A DNA stretch of 64,000 nucleotides from Halisarca cf. caerulea (GCA_963170055.1 CAUJGJ010000444.1:7951618-8015617), one strand, 5' to 3'; positions 12,433 to 23,764 are shown, counted from the stretch's first letter. Numbers and translations: made by a program. Notes: generated by a model not told the origin, from the sequence alone.

Positions 12433-12862
12433 GACAGGTGACCTCAAATCAGCTGTTTAAGCCCAATAATACCTGGCCTTCTTCAAGTTGTTAATTTCTG
12501 AATCAAGAACTTGGCGCAAATGGTGGAAACGGGCATCGGTAAGCAAATCGATCGATCAGAGTCTTGCTCGATCACGTAGGCGCTGAAGTCCCATCACTAA
12601 AGACTACAATGTGTTCGGGGCTAAAACTGCCATCCTTGCTTCTTTAATATGTCCATCATAAAACAAGGAATTCACATAGCTAATTCCTCGTCTGGTCATA
12701 GATAGTCAAAGGAGATTCCGAGAAACGTGTTCTGTCGACTCACCGCTTAATCTATGCGAGCAATAGCCCAAGCCTGCCAGGTATCAGCACGCCAGCTGTT
12801 GGTTTTTCGGTTATTTGAAGGAACATGGGGTTGAACAGCTGATTTGAGGTAACAATCTGTCA
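12433..12862 (+). mobile_element. Small inverted-repeat element V
   Basis: Inverted ends of about 30 bp: ACCTCAAATCAGCTGTT at 12441-12457 and its complement AACAGCTGATTTGAGGT at 12834-12850, bounded by GACAG and CTGTC. About 430 bp with no coding frame. No clear target duplication, so no superfamily is assigned. Confidence 0.6.
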
Positions 12863-12952
12863 TCAACGTTCCACATCTTCGTCAAACTGCTGTGAAGCGA
12901 CCGTCAGCCATTCGAAATAAACGCTCATGCACACATTGTGTAAGGCGGTTAT

Positions 12953-13050
12953 CGCGATTCGGTATCGGTTGCAATGGAATTTATCGCCCTTGGCGCTTCG
13001 CGCCTCGGGTGATAAATTCCATTGCAACCTCTACCTCATGCGATAACCTA
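12953..13050. repeat. Long hairpin with GC-rich cap
   Basis: Perfect 19-bp arms GGTTGCAATGGAATTTATC (12967-12985) and complement (13011-13029) enclose a cap GGCGCTTCGCGCC that is itself a hairpin. Outer arms (GGTTATCGC/GCGATAACC) extend the stem with mismatches. The same design, an A/T arm plus a CTTCG-containing GC cap, recurs at U1, U2 and U3. Confidence 0.75.
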
Positions 13051-13104
13051 TACATAAATGCTCTAATAAATTCACAGCATGATTCAAAGGTATTCATATA
13101 AAAT

Positions 13105-13520
13105 GGGATACAGCCAATTTTGTGGTCAAGTCCAGAAAATCTGCTTGTCCCAGAATACATTTCTTCTCGAAGTGTAAAAAGCACACTGTGCAAAATATTG
13201 AGTTAGAATGGTAGTAAAATTAGGTCACCATGTCCCTCTTAGCGGCTGCTATCTTATTTCAACAAATAGGCAGAATAATAATAATACGAAGAAGCCGAAA
13301 CGGTGACCTTGTACACTATGTGAACTTTTCAATTTTTAGCAAAGGTAAGGCACTCAGTGGCCTGTTATATACGTTTGGTTTTATGGGTTTTTTGGAGCTC
13401 CAAAACATCCCAGAAGTGACCTTTGGCACAAATACATTAGGCCCCAATGTATGGGCGGCCATTTTGCAATTGGTTTGGTGTCATCCCTATATATGTATTA
13501 CTACCATACCAATTGATAGT
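13105..13520 (+). repeat. Family R repeat R1
   Basis: Matches the reverse complement of 63230-63673 over most of its length, for example AAGTCCAGAAAATCTGCTTG near 13128 and AATGGTAGTAAAATTAGGTC near 13206. The part around 13395-13470 (TTTGGAGCTC, ATGTATGGGCGGCCATTTT) also occurs in both arms of the tandem duplication near 45330 and 49430. No coding function; ends not defined. Confidence 0.65.
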
Positions 13521-14003
13521 TAAAGAATAGAATTCTGTGGTCTATGGCATATACCTGCATGAGTCCCAAGAACAAGTGCGTGTATAAGCCATAGACTACA
13601 AATTGCTATTGTCTAACAAACTCTAGCCCATGGACAAATAATGTCATGCATCATCAAATGTGTATCACATGACTTGAAGTTGTGTGTACGGAATATTCAG
13701 CCAAATTATAGCCTATTAGCACTGCTACAAGGTTATGGACATGTCCCACATGCAAAACGAGTTTATTCAAATCGCCCACTATTAAAAGCATACACAAACA
13801 TACTGATGGGTTACATCCTGTGTGAATAATGACCCAGGCTGGGATGAGGCCGGGCCAAGGATGAGCCAAGGTTGCTGAGGAGGTACTGATCAGCAACTGT
13901 GAAGGCACTGCTCAAGGTGGAGGAGGATTTCCAAAGGTAGTCATAGTACACAGTGAGGTCACGATCTGTAGCCAGGGTACTGGTAGGAAGAAAACCCTTT
14001 GTT
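13521..14003. other. Mixed non-coding DNA with a hairpin and a solo D/F terminus
   Basis: GTCTATGGC (13540s) pairs with GCCATAGAC (13580s) in a hairpin of roughly 65 bp. At 13738-13762 a lone GGACATGTCCCACATGC matches the D/F terminal sequence but has no partner that I could find. Confidence 0.45.
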
Positions 14004-14050
14004 GAACTTCCGGTGTGTAGTGCTTGTCCGATTACATATATATATTATTA
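14004..14050 (-). repeat. Family C tail fragment (C5)
   Basis: ACTTCCGGTGTGTAGTGC and CTTGTCCG followed by a short TA tract match the conserved tail of the C elements in reverse orientation. The GC hairpin and body are missing. Confidence 0.55.
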
Positions 14051-15170
14051 ACCCTCCTAGGTCTGTAATTAAGCGCCCACCTTACCTTGTGTGCCAAGAG
14101 GTTTAGCAGGAAGTTCGCGTGTAGAAGGGTGTTCAAAATTTGACGATAACTTCTTACTTGGCGTCTTTCAAGTATTTGGAGTTGTGCTTATTTTGTTTCG
14201 AAAGGTTTTCTTCAGCCTTTTGTTCATAGACTTTTTGACCTTGTCACTTAAGCAAGAAATAGGACAAGTTTAACAACACCAAGGAAGATAAAATCGAACG
14301 CGAATGGAAAGGTAAGTGTCTGTCTATTCCTAATTTGTTGAAAACGGAAAATCTACGACTACATTTCCATGTTGTTGATTTGTGCAGACCTAGATGGGAG
14401 GTGTGCCTGACAAATGCTCGTAACAGTAGCTTTCTCTGCATGTGCCACAGATGAAGGTTGTTTCCGTCATGTGCCTTCTCTGGCCGTCCTTAGACAGTCT
14501 CCCCGGCTGTTTCCAAACAGCGCACGCTCTCTTTCTGCCTTCGAACTGGACTCGCTAATGGTCTACTGCTGTCGTGGGCTGAAAAGAACATTTCTTGTGC
14601 GAATGCCCCCTTGCTGTCATACTAAGCTGGATAAGTCACCAAACTGGACTAGCTCCTTCCCAAAGTCCCCTATGCAACTCAGGAGCTTGCTTCTCTTCCA
14701 CTTGGCTTTTTATCATGCGAGTTGCTTTCGAATAGAGGGACCTATGATCTGCTGGAGTATGTAAGGTGCTTGGTTCTTAGTGGTTCTTGCATAGCATGAG
14801 CTACTTGCTACTGATCTATGTCCTGTACTTGTAATGCTATCTCTTCTACAGTTGTCCTTGCAAGTAGTGCATGGTAAGCATGGTCCTGACAAGTCAAGGT
14901 AGGTTTATTGAAGCCCACTTCCTTTCGAATCTCTGTGTCATTGATCTTCTCTTCCAGTTCCTCCACAGGGTCACTGCCAGCCAGAGAGGGCCTGCCAAAC
15001 ATTTCTTCACGCCAAGCCTGATGCAGAGAAGATGTGTTGAAGTCCACTTGTAGAGCTTGCCATGACTTTATCTTGATTTCAGTATATTTGAATCATGTTC
15101 ATGTACATTTGCTCATAGCCTTTTCGTAAGGTATTAAGGCTAGTAAAATAGCCTTTGCTATGCAGATGTA
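14051..15170. other. Unidentified region with broken open frames
   Basis: Slightly more GC-rich than its surroundings. Minus-strand frames between about 14410 and 15047 are interrupted by several stops. They could be the remains of a gene or transposon, but no domain is recognisable, so no coding feature is called. It lies within an intron of the Ig gene. Confidence 0.35.
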
Positions 15171-15179
15171 AAGTTCTCA

Positions 15180-15993
15180 ACTATGATTACGCACCTTGTT
15201 TTTCGATATCGGCGATCGGTACCGGAAGACTCATTCGGTTTAAATTTCCTTCATTGCCGACTTTCTTCAGTAAACTGCCTTCGCATTCTTTGGATAATGG
15301 CCTGCCTTAACTTAATAGTTCTCGCTTGCGACGTATCAATCCTTGCCATGCTATCCAAACAGTTTAAACTTCAAAATGCTCATCACTTTCCAATGGTACA
15401 AAGAGTTTGATGACGTCACATCACATATCACGTGACTATCATGTGAAAACAAGCCCCTTGTGAAAGAGATCTTTCCTGCAAAATGCCATGTCGCCGAGTA
15501 AATCAGCGGAGCAACAGAAGAATCTTCCGAGTATTTTATTGTGATCAGTATTGAAAGCTTCAACTTTTCACCAATGGGGGTTTAGATGTACTCGTTTTTA
15601 GAGAAGTTACTGAGAAATCCTTTATCATCCTGAGAATATTTGCTGAGTATCTCAAAAACTATTTTAATAACCAAAACCCCCATCAGTAGAAAGTTAGATA
15701 TTTTTATTAGGAACCATTCAGTCGTTGTCCTGTGTCTGTAGGCCCACTTTCTGATTTACTCGCATCCAAAAAACTGCTTAACTTACCTACTCGGTAAATC
15801 GCCAAATACGGAACGATCGGGAAGGAAATGTGGAAAAAAGTAGCTACATGTGTACCTTAGATATGTTTGTACTGCCTCAAAACCATTTCTTGGCCATTCT
15901 ACAATATATAGCAAAGAAATATAGGGATTTACAAACAGTATTTCGCCGACTTTAGGAAGCCATTGAAGTGTAAATGGACATGTCCCACATGTG
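15180..15993 (-). mobile_element. Family F element F1 (one end clear)
   Basis: The right end at 15976-15993 is GGACATGTCCCACATGTG followed by TA. The preceding sequence (AAGCCATTGAAGTGTAAAT) matches the start of F2 in inverted orientation. Internal arms near 15570 and 15675-15700 carry AATGGGGGTTT and AAAACCCCCAT. The left terminus is missing or too decayed. The flank ATAACAATTAACTTTC also occurs at 23830 without the element. Confidence 0.65.
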
Positions 15994-16228
15994 TATGATA
16001 ACAATTAACTTTCATCAATTACACCGTGCTGTTTGCCAATGGACAAGTATGGGACAGGCACCTCTAACACTGTAATTCAAAACCCAACTAAGCGTCTACA
16101 ACAAGTCAGTTATTTCATGACCAACTGTGCACTGGCTCTTTATTGCACTCGCCCTCGGGTGCTTCGCACCCTTGGGACTCGAGCAATAAAGACCCCAATG
16201 CACAGTTGGTCATACAATAACTATTACA
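15994..16228 (+). repeat. Hairpin repeat U2
   Basis: Nearly identical to U3 (23825-24060). A 110-bp leader (TTTCATCAATTACACCGTG...) is followed by a hairpin with arms TGACCAACTGTGCA and TGCACAGTTGGTCA and the GC cap GGGTGCTTCGCACCC. It ends 47 bp from the splice donor of exon 16276-16473. Confidence 0.75.
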
Positions 16229-16275
16229 TATATTATATAATATTATGCACACACACAACACACATACACACACAC

Positions 16276-16473
16276 CTTGACAATCAATGATAGTAACCAG
16301 CAACGTTGTGTTACACACTCTCTGTCCATCAAGTGCATGTAAAGTTATGGTCAATATCGTAGATTCTTCTCCGGTCCGGATACTGTACTGGTCTACATCC
16401 AATCTACAGTGTGCCTCTTTATGACAACCATAAAAACAACATTGGCCATATTTCATTTCAGAGTAAGATTCAT
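16276..16473 (-). CDS. Short Cys-rich exon of the IgGFc-binding/Ig gene
   Basis: A 198-nt phase-1 exon (acceptor TAAAATTTTAG-like TTTTAG at 16474-16479, donor GTGTGT at 16275 and down). It encodes about 66 residues with six Cys, including GQCCFYGCHKEAHC, then a strand-rich tail ESTILTITLHALDGQRVCNTTLLVTIIDC. With the preceding exon (27454-27573) it may form one divergent Ig-like unit split by an intron. The donor is followed directly by a CA-rich run. No homologous family is recognised; support rests on splice sites, phase, and fit between the neighbouring exons. Confidence 0.66.
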
Positions 16474-16634
16474 CTAAAATAAAGCAAAGAATGTTAAAAA
16501 CTAAGAACCCAGTACTTTTGTGCACATGCTGTGCGTGAAGACCTCTTTTAACACAATAATGTATGTACTAGGAGCAATTTCATCAAAATTTACTCAATAC
16601 TGTCACTAAGCCAAATACATCTGCAGTACACAAA

Positions 16635-17779
16635 GAAGTAATTTGAGTTAAAAACTCGTGGGCGCTGCTGCCCACGCACTCGAATCACTTGCAAAGCATT
16701 GGAGTTTCAGTGCATAGCTGAACATTCATTGAACATACTGTTTATTTGCAGGTAGGTTATGGCAGATTCGTGGTTGCAAAGGGCATCTTGTGGTTTTGAC
16801 ATGTATGCAATTAAATTGTCACGCCTAATACAAATTATCACGTTCTTACTGTGTGACCATCTCACTAAAATTCACGATTTGAATGGTTGCACCATCAATA
16901 GAAGGGATTCTGGCCGACCAACTTAGCAAATGGATGGCAGTAAACTGTAAACTTGCAAATTTGCGAGCGATCGAGCTTCAAAAGTTTTGACTTGCCTCCG
17001 AAGTTATGACCGTATGTGCGGCATATAAATTAGCCGCTGTATATTCGAGAACATGTGGTGAACATGTGACCAAGGTTTGGAAAGAACTCTTGTCGATAAG
17101 AAAGTTATGTCCAAAAATGCGGTCGAGCAAACTTTGGTCTATATATTTGAAACTACGTCAGATTATCCCTTAAGGACCGAACTTCAAATGCTGGTTATGG
17201 GAAGACTGTAGACCTTTCCGTTCAGCTTATGTCAAGCCGTTTGCTGTTACTACCGTGCTTTTGAAGCAGAAATCCTTTAACATAACAACGGAGGGATGGA
17301 CTATCGCTCTCCCATAACCAGGAAAGTAAGATAAGCACATGTTGTGTCTTATGGATAGACTTGTGTGCTCAAACTCGGAGATTTTCTCAACCGCGTTTTT
17401 GAATCTTTACAATTTTCATATGGTGACGGAAAATCGGTCATACAGAAATTGCAAAAGATTGTTGGTTGCTTTATGTACACATACATAACATATAAAGGTT
17501 ATAATCGCTGTTTGCGCTGTTTTTTGAGGCTTGGCATCTACAAGAAGTTACAACAAGGCCTTGAATTCAAGACGTTTGGAAGCGGCAGCCATTTTGTTTT
17601 ATGGCAAAACTGGACATAACTTACCTGCATTGTAACTGGACGATTGTTTTGAAAACAATTAACATATTTGGCAATTATTTTCAAAACAATTCCTATAACT
17701 CATTCCTGTATAAATTCATACTTCTCTGTTACTATTAAATAAATTCTCTTTTATAAGATTTTCTTCAAATCCGTATTAT

Positions 17780-17829
<50 letters not shown>

Positions 17830-17883
17830 TACGAGTGTTACACACCGGAAGTCCAAATGAAAACAATATAGGGGTAGCCCCTA
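16635..17883 (+). mobile_element. Family C element C2, interrupted by B2
   Basis: Same order as C1: leading hairpin (16640-16690), body, (TA)n at 17787-17828, CACACCGGAAGTCC tail, and a shortened final hairpin GGGGTAGCCCC. B2 (16747-17629) sits in the body between TTTATT and TTGTAACTGG, so the TT is duplicated. C1 shows the uninterrupted sequence. Confidence 0.75.
16747..17629 (-). mobile_element. Family B element B2
   Basis: TGCAGGTAGGTTATGGCA and GGACATAACTTACCTGCA bound 883 bp; TT is duplicated at 16745-16746 and 17630-17631. Orientation is opposite to B1. Its copy-specific arms are GCTGGTTATGGGA (17192-17204) and TCCCATAACCAG (17309-17320). No coding frame of interest. Confidence 0.87.
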
Positions 17884-18268
17884 AAAATGCTATAATTTAG
17901 AAGATAATTAAGCACATTAATACAGTGTGCACACACTATGCATACATATGGACCACATTCATACTGTATGTAAAAGTTCTTGTATGCCCAACTGTACACT
18001 GGCGTATTTATTGCCCCAGTCCCTCTGGCAAGGTCACGTACAATAAACAGCCAATGAATAGCAGGTCATGCAATAACTTACTTGTTGTGGACGCTAAACT
18101 TGTTTTTCCTATTAGGCTGTGTGAGGTGTTTTGTGTCACATTGTGAGGTGTTTCTGGTTAACTGTGATATACTCTATAGGGCAAATAAATTGATGTAGAC
18201 CTTTATCGTTTACTAGAGTGGCTTGCCCTACAGTCGTTCACATGTATTATCTTTTTCCAATCATTATT
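17884..18268. repeat. Decayed U-type hairpin and flanks
   Basis: At 17980-18075, CCCAACTGTACACTGG, TTTATTGC, GTACAATAAA and CAGGTCATGCAATAAC are in the order seen in the U repeats, but the GC cap is lost. The remainder shows no feature. Confidence 0.4.
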
Positions 18269-18340
18269 AAGGGCTGCCGCAGGCAACCCCTATATTGTTT
18301 TCATTTGGAGTTCTGGTGTGTAACGCTAGTCTGATATATA

Positions 18341-18408
<68 letters not shown>

Positions 18409-18516
18409 GTTTGGAGGAAAGTCTTATAATACAGAATTTATGTAATAGTAATAGAGAAGTATAAATATATACTGGAATAAGTTATAGGAATTGTTTTCAA
18501 AGCATTTGTCCAGTTA
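18269..18516 (-). mobile_element. Family C element C3, interrupted by G
   Basis: Reverse-orientation C element: tail hairpin GGGCTGCCGCAGGCAACCCC (18270-18290), the tail, a long (TA)n at 18343-18405, then body. It stops at CCAGTTA where element G enters and resumes only for a few bases (TACAAT) at 20850 before diverging. Confidence 0.7.
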
Positions 18517-18575
18517 GTCGATAATCTTACTGGACATCACTAGCCAAGAGATTATTTCACCAAATGATTTAGCAG

Positions 18576-18801
18576 GGGGTTGCAGGGTGGTTCAGTAGCT
18601 AGCCTGTGTGGCTATGACACCAAAGTTTGTGGGTTCGATTCCCAACCTGCACCCCTTGCTTGTTTGTGAAAAATAAGTGCAGCTACTTAAGCCACACAAT
18701 GTGTATGTAGAATTGTGCATGATTTGCATGAGTTTCGTGGGCCCCTGGTGGAGTAGCCTTAGGCTAAAGGGGTCCCACGTAAAACAAGATACCAAAGAAA
18801 A
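18576..18801 (+). mobile_element. tRNA-derived SINE
   Basis: The head at 18581-18652 has an A box (TGGTTCAGTAG) and a B box (GGTTCGATTCC) separated by exactly the distance expected in a tRNA. The ends TGCAGG and CCTGCA pair as an acceptor stem, but the anticodon loop lacks the required T33 and the stems mismatch. A tRNA-unrelated body follows, with GGGCCCCTGG...AGGGGTCCC complementary blocks. It interrupts the left repeat of element G, with AGCAG/AACAG as an imperfect target duplication. A related body piece lies at 39035-39075. Confidence 0.62.
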
Positions 18802-18811
18802 CAGCCAGATG

Positions 18812-19521
18812 CGCATGTGGGACATGTCCAGATTTGTTATGATAGCATTCCGTAGTTTGCATAGTGAGTAATTTGTTATTATTTGGCGCCAATAGAATAT
18901 TAGTCACATGTTCATCTTGTGGTTGAGACTGTTATTTGGGCATATACAAGTGCTGTGCCAAGGTACAGTGACATTTTCTGTCGTCATTACAGAATCATCA
19001 CATGCTCGCATGTGACTCCACTGTATCGTCAGAAATTTAGTTTTCTGCTAGGTGATAGATGAAGGAACAAGCAAGCAACGGTTTGCTAGAGCCAACTGTG
19101 AGTTATTTGCGTTATACAACTTTTCCATATTGGATATTTGAAATTTTTGCTCCACTCTCGAGTTATAGGTGCTTGAATGTTGTCATTTTAGGGCTGTTTT
19201 CACTGATCTTGGCTTTCAAGAGGATTGGCAAAATACCCAACATGAAAAAGTTAGCAAATACTTCGCTAGAGCAATTTATGGAAAAATGGCTTAGAAAGCA
19301 TTCCACCAGTTATCACCCTGAGTATTTTGTTCTTGAATAGGGGACAGGAGAACTGTTCTAGCTGCTTCAGTATTCATATGAGATGTTCGGAACAGTAACA
19401 TTTGAGAAGTTCAAATGTCTGCCTACTAGTACTCTAAAGCTTCTATAAGTTGAGAACAGAAGTTGTAAAAAAGACCGAAATTTTCACACCTCCTAATTAG
19501 CGTGGACATGTCCAACATGTG
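18812..19521 (+). mobile_element. Family D element D1
   Basis: CGCATGTGGGACATGTCC on the left and GGACATGTCCAACATGTG on the right; TG duplicated at 18810-18811 and 19522-19523. GGACATGTCC is the subterminal palindrome. Internal arms near 19113-19133 and 19225-19246 (TTTTCCATATTGGATATTT against AAAATACCCAACATG) are partly decayed. 710 bp, non-coding. Confidence 0.85.
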
Positions 19522-19650
19522 TGCTACCATCATCAGTGGTATGATACAAGATACAGTGCATGAGCTTAAATAGTAGTGTGTAACAAGAACACTCCTTACA
19601 GTATACAAAACCTTGATGTGAAAATGTGAAAACATCACTCACAATCTCAA

Positions 19651-20669
19651 TTAACCCTTAAACATTCCAATTCCCATTTCAAAATTTTGCGCGAACTTTC
19701 CAAAGCCACTTAGTGGCTTTTGCGGTGCAAAAATAGGTTGTTTTTGCCAACGGTTTTCTGCTGTTCTGTTGTCTTGTAGGAAACTTCTAGCTTGTCCCAA
19801 ATGTAGTTTGTAGCTAGCGAGATCTTCGTACAAGTCTTGGTGCTCCATTTTCTACGCAAAACTTCGGATTGGCCTCCAAACCTGTAAGTCCTACGTACCT
19901 AAATTTGTCAACTCGTATATACACACGTTATCATTCAGCTGGTAAACATTTCGTTACAAATTCAATGCAACTACACATTTAACACTGAAAATACATTGAC
20001 AGAAACAAATAAACGAAAAGTTGCAGCCAAAAGTCAAGGCATTGGTAAATGCATCTCTTCTACTTCCTGGTCGACTGTCTGTCATCAACTTGCATACTTT
20101 GACGCGTAAATCTCTTCAGTGCTTCAAGACGACATTGAAAGAGCACACTCTAAAGCTGGCGAAGGAGATCATGACCTAGTACAACTGCAAGAAACGTAAA
20201 GGACAAATTTCCTCGGACGGCCCACCATCTGGACGATTCTACGATCGTCAAATCCCCCGGTAAAGCTTCCAAAACGATGGTGTGTCTTGTCTGAAGCTCA
20301 TAGAACGAACGTATGAGAATATCCTTTGCCTGCAAGGAGGTAATCTCCACAATCCGGCACTTCACTGCCCTTCTCCATACTTTGCCGTATAGAACAATCC
20401 GTATACTAGACTATAACTTCGCATAACCGCATATTCTCCGTAAAATAACAAGTATATGCATAGGAATCTCTTGTATAACAGTAATCTTTACATAGAATGT
20501 TTTAGCTATAGTACAGAACGCATTACTACCAAACTATAACAAAATGTGCCAATCGATAGTAGAAACTAGGCCTAAACTTTACGTATAAAAAACACAACGA
20601 AGAAAATTGGAACTTTTGCGGTTTACGCACGCGAGCCACTTAAGTGGCTTTGGAACGTTTAAGGGTTAA
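19651..20669 (+). mobile_element. piggyBac-like MITE H4
   Basis: TTAA at 19651-19654 and 20666-20669; ends CCCTTAAACATTCCAA and TTGGAACGTTTAAGGG-like. Palindromes GCCACTTAGTGGC and GCCACTTAAGTGGC lie just inside each end. About 1.0 kb. It sits in the centre of element G. Confidence 0.78.
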
Positions 20670-20973
20670 CTCAATTTATCACCCACAGTTAACATTATTC
20701 ATCACATTGCATCACCAACTGTCACACACAACTATTTACGCTTATGTACTATCTCTTGTATCATACCACTGATGAAGGTAGCATCTGGCTGCTGATACGT
20801 TTGGTGTAACAATCTCTTTTGGCTAGTGATATCCAGTAAGATTATCGACTACAATGCTACCTAGCCGATCAAGCCTTTACTCAATTGTCCAGTTACATAT
20901 GTGACCATACTTGCGATAAGGGACCACTTCATGGGTCTTGCCGATTTTGCGTTTTTTGCATGGTTCAATAGCG

Positions 20974-20993
20974 TTTTAGGGTTAGGGTTAGGG
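20974..20993 (+). repeat. Short telomere-like (TTAGGG) run
   Basis: Three consecutive TTAGGG units. Too short to be a telomere. It fits an interstitial telomeric insertion or chance, and is in line with an animal-type telomere repeat. Confidence 0.6.
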
Positions 20994-21293
20994 TCGTACA
21001 GGCAGTGATTATGTCATTAACCACAAGTTTAGATATGCGGAGAAAATGGAGGATTGTACAAGAAAGAGTTATGCATGAAAAAACAAAATTCGTGCACCTT
21101 TCGATAAGTTGTTATTTTAGTGCTGTTCTCAAATATTTGCTTTACCACAAAGTGGTCCCTTTTCGCAAGCACGGTCACATATATACATGCATACATATAT
21201 GACATATATACATACATACATACATATACACATATATACATACATACATATACTCATATATACATACAAACATACATATTATATACACATATA

Positions 21294-22378
21294 CAGGGGT
21301 GAAAATTAACACTCACCCACCAGCCCGAGGCTAGTAGATTCTACCACGGGCTAGTAAAACTAATGAAGATGGGCCCTGTGTGGCCAGTAAGACTACCCTT
21401 CCAACATGGCTGATCTAAGTTCTCCAGCTATAGCTTTGAAAAGAATTCAAGTACAGCTACTTAAGTTGCAATGAAGGAAGCTTAGGATTAGTACCCTTCA
21501 AAAGTAGGGCTGTAATCAATTTTGTCATAGTAGTTTTTGAATGCATCCCAAAAATTTCTATTTTTGCTTTACAGAAGTCCTGGGCACTTAGCAGGCTTGT
21601 GCACTTGTGACGTCATAGGTCTGTGGTGTTCAGTCTGGGGCTACAAGGCTTGCAGGAAAACATTCAATCTCACAGTTATTTTTAGAAAGAAAACAACTGT
21701 GGTTTCTTTTATGGGGGGCAGGGGGGAGGGTTAAAGAGGGTATTTAGCCACACACACCCCGACCTGGGACCCAATTGCCCCAACCTCCCCCCTCACGTGA
21801 ATTCCTGTAACACACATGCACAATTGCAACAAACTAATCTATGTATGCATTCAGAACCTGCTTGAGTGGCACAAAGGAGCCTCAAGAAAACTGTTTAAGG
21901 CCCCACCTGCTACCTCACTATACCTCACTATTGCCCCTCTCCTTTCTGTGCCTTGCCTACATTGATTTGTAGGCAAAGCACAAAAATTGTAGGAAAATAA
22001 CGGAAGGGTGCATGGTAATAGTATCTAGATAGAGTGGGTGTGTGAGTATTGGGGTGATACTGTATGATATTGAAGACTCAAAGAACATGGCCTTAGCAAA
22101 CATCCCAAATGAGCCTGACATTGAAGTCTAGATCAGTCCTGAAATCTTGTATTATGTATTTTTCTGAATAACCCGGATGGTTATCTTAGATCCCCTTTAC
22201 AGACATCACACTATGTAATAGACCCTAGTGGATATGAAGAAATTAGTTGCTATCAAGTTCTAAAGTAGCATAATAATGACTATATCAACTGGGCTAGTAA
22301 ATGAATACTTGGGCTGGTATCTTTTAGGTGTCACTAGCCCAGGTGGCTAGTGAAGGAAAAAGTTAGTTTACACCCCTG
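21294..22378 (+). mobile_element. hAT-like non-autonomous element Q
   Basis: Begins CAGGGGTGAAAATTAAC and ends GTTAGTTTACACCCCTG; the CAGGGGTG terminus is typical of hAT elements. The subterminal regions repeat GGGCTAGTAA/CACTAGCCCAGG motifs in both orientations. The 8-bp flanks CACATATA and CATACATA match at six positions, and the microsatellite context makes the duplication hard to judge. 1085 bp without a transposase frame. Confidence 0.7.
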
Positions 22379-22457
22379 CATACATACACATATATACACA
22401 TATATACACATATATACATATACACACACATACATACATATACACATATATACATAT

Positions 22458-23185
22458 CGCATGTGGGACATGTCCACAGTTGTTATGATAGCGCTTATCA
22501 GTTTGCACAGTGATGAAATATTATATTTCGGCGCCTATAAAATATTTGTCACGCATTTATCTCGTGATTCGTATTGTTATTCGGGCATATACGAATGTCG
22601 AATCCGTGTTTAGTGACGTTTTTTGTCGTCACCGATGCTCTGTCACATGCTGACATGTGACTAAACTTTAAAGTTCTTTAGAATTTTAGTTTTGCGCTGG
22701 GTGCTGCATGAGGGAACAAGGCTAAGACGATTTTATAGTACCAACTGTGAGTTATTGACACGATCTAACTTTTCCATGTTGCGTATTTTGAATTTCTGCT
22801 CCAGTCCCGAGTTATGTGCGCCTGAAGTTCTGATTTTCTGGGCTGATTTCACCGATCTCGGCTTTGGAGAGGAATTACAAAATACGCAACATGGAAAACT
22901 TAGTAAATACTTCGCTATCGCGATTTATGTAAAAATATATCCCAGAAGCCATTCCACCATGCAGCACCCAGAGAAATTCCTTCGCGCGTATGGGTAGGGA
23001 AAACCTTCGTAGCAGCTTCAACATAGACAACAGTCGTTAAAAACTATGTTCAACGAAAAGTTTACATGTCTGCTAACTACAAACATCCTTCGATATTTTA
23101 AAATGTGTACAAGTTGAGAACAGAAGTTGTAAAAGTGACCGAAATTTTCACACCTTCGAATTAGCGTGGACATGTCCCACATGCG
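22458..23185 (+). mobile_element. Family D element D2
   Basis: Perfect CGCATGTGGGACATGTCC ends; AT duplicated at 22456-22457 and 23186-23187. Internal arms CCATGTTGCGTATTTTG (22773-22789) and CAAAATACGCAACATGG (22877-22893) are perfectly complementary and differ from the D1 and D4 versions. 728 bp. Confidence 0.88.
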
Positions 23186-23189
23186 ATAC

Positions 23190-23222
<33 letters not shown>

Positions 23223-23374
23223 CACATATATACACATATATACACATATATACACATATATATTTACACATATACACATATATACATCATATTATATACA
23301 CATATCATATACATCATATATACATCATATATTCATCATGTACATCATATATACATATATACATCATATACAGT

Positions 23375-23764
23375 AGGCACAGAAAAGTTATAGGAGCTTG
23401 AGTCTTGTCATTTTAGGTCCAATTTCACCGATCTCGGCTTTCAAGAGGAATGGCGAAATACCCAACATGGAAAAGTTAGCAAGTACTTCACTATAGCGAT
23501 TTCTGCGGGAAAATGTCTTAGAAAGCATTCCTATCTTTAGCACCCTGAGGATTTCGATTTTGCATAGGGGTTAGGAAAACCATCCTAGCGGCTTTAGTGT
23601 TCGTATGAGACGTTTGAAACGATAATTTCCATTAAATTTAAATGTCTGCCTACTAGAAAAGTCCTAGTTTGACACTCTATAGTTCATACAAGTTGCGAAT
23701 GAAGCTTGTAAAAAAGGCCGAGATTTTCACACCTCCTAATTAGCACGGACATGTCCCACATGCG
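23375..23764 (+). mobile_element. Family D fragment D3 (left-truncated)
   Basis: Only the right half of a D element is present, from the arm AAATACCCAACATGG to the terminus GGACATGTCCCACATGCG. The left half has been replaced by the microsatellite. Confidence 0.78.

Larger units (their letters stand above)
18517..20849 (+). mobile_element. TA-flanked long-TIR element G with nested SINE, D1 and H4
   Basis: The outer inverted repeat starts GTCGATAATCTTACTGGA on the left and ends with the complementary TCCAGTAAGATTATCGAC on the right. TA lies at 18515-18516 and 20850-20851. The left repeat continues through CAAATGATTTAGCAG (to 18575), resumes at CAGCCAGATG (18802-18811) and again at CTACCATCATCAGTGGTATG (19524 on). 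It is therefore split by a SINE and by D1, and totals over 150 bp. The middle is occupied by H4. The TA duplication suggests the Tc1/mariner/IS630 group, but no transposase is present. Confidence 0.72.
21178..23372 (+). repeat. TACATA/CATATA microsatellite split by two transposons
   Basis: Pieces at 21178-21293, 22379-22457 and 23186-23372 are the same TACATA/ACACATATA-type tract, separated by hAT-like element Q and by D2. The last piece also contains CATCATATA variants. Confidence 0.8.

Noticed and set aside
14410..15047. Minus-strand frames that look gene-like in composition
   Set aside because: Several stops and frame changes, no recognisable domain and no consistent splice sites. Listed only as unidentified DNA.
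18581..18652. Functional tRNA gene
   Set aside because: A and B boxes have correct spacing, but the acceptor, anticodon and T stems contain mismatches, T33 is absent, and a SINE-like body follows.
20974..20993. Chromosome end or telomere fusion
   Set aside because: Only three TTAGGG units, with unique sequence on both sides.
22350..23393. Repetitive Tyr/Thr/His/Ile-rich open frames
   Set aside because: They are translations of the TACATA microsatellite. The same applies to Tyr-Ile frames at 34786-35105, 48985-49328 and 60669-60908.
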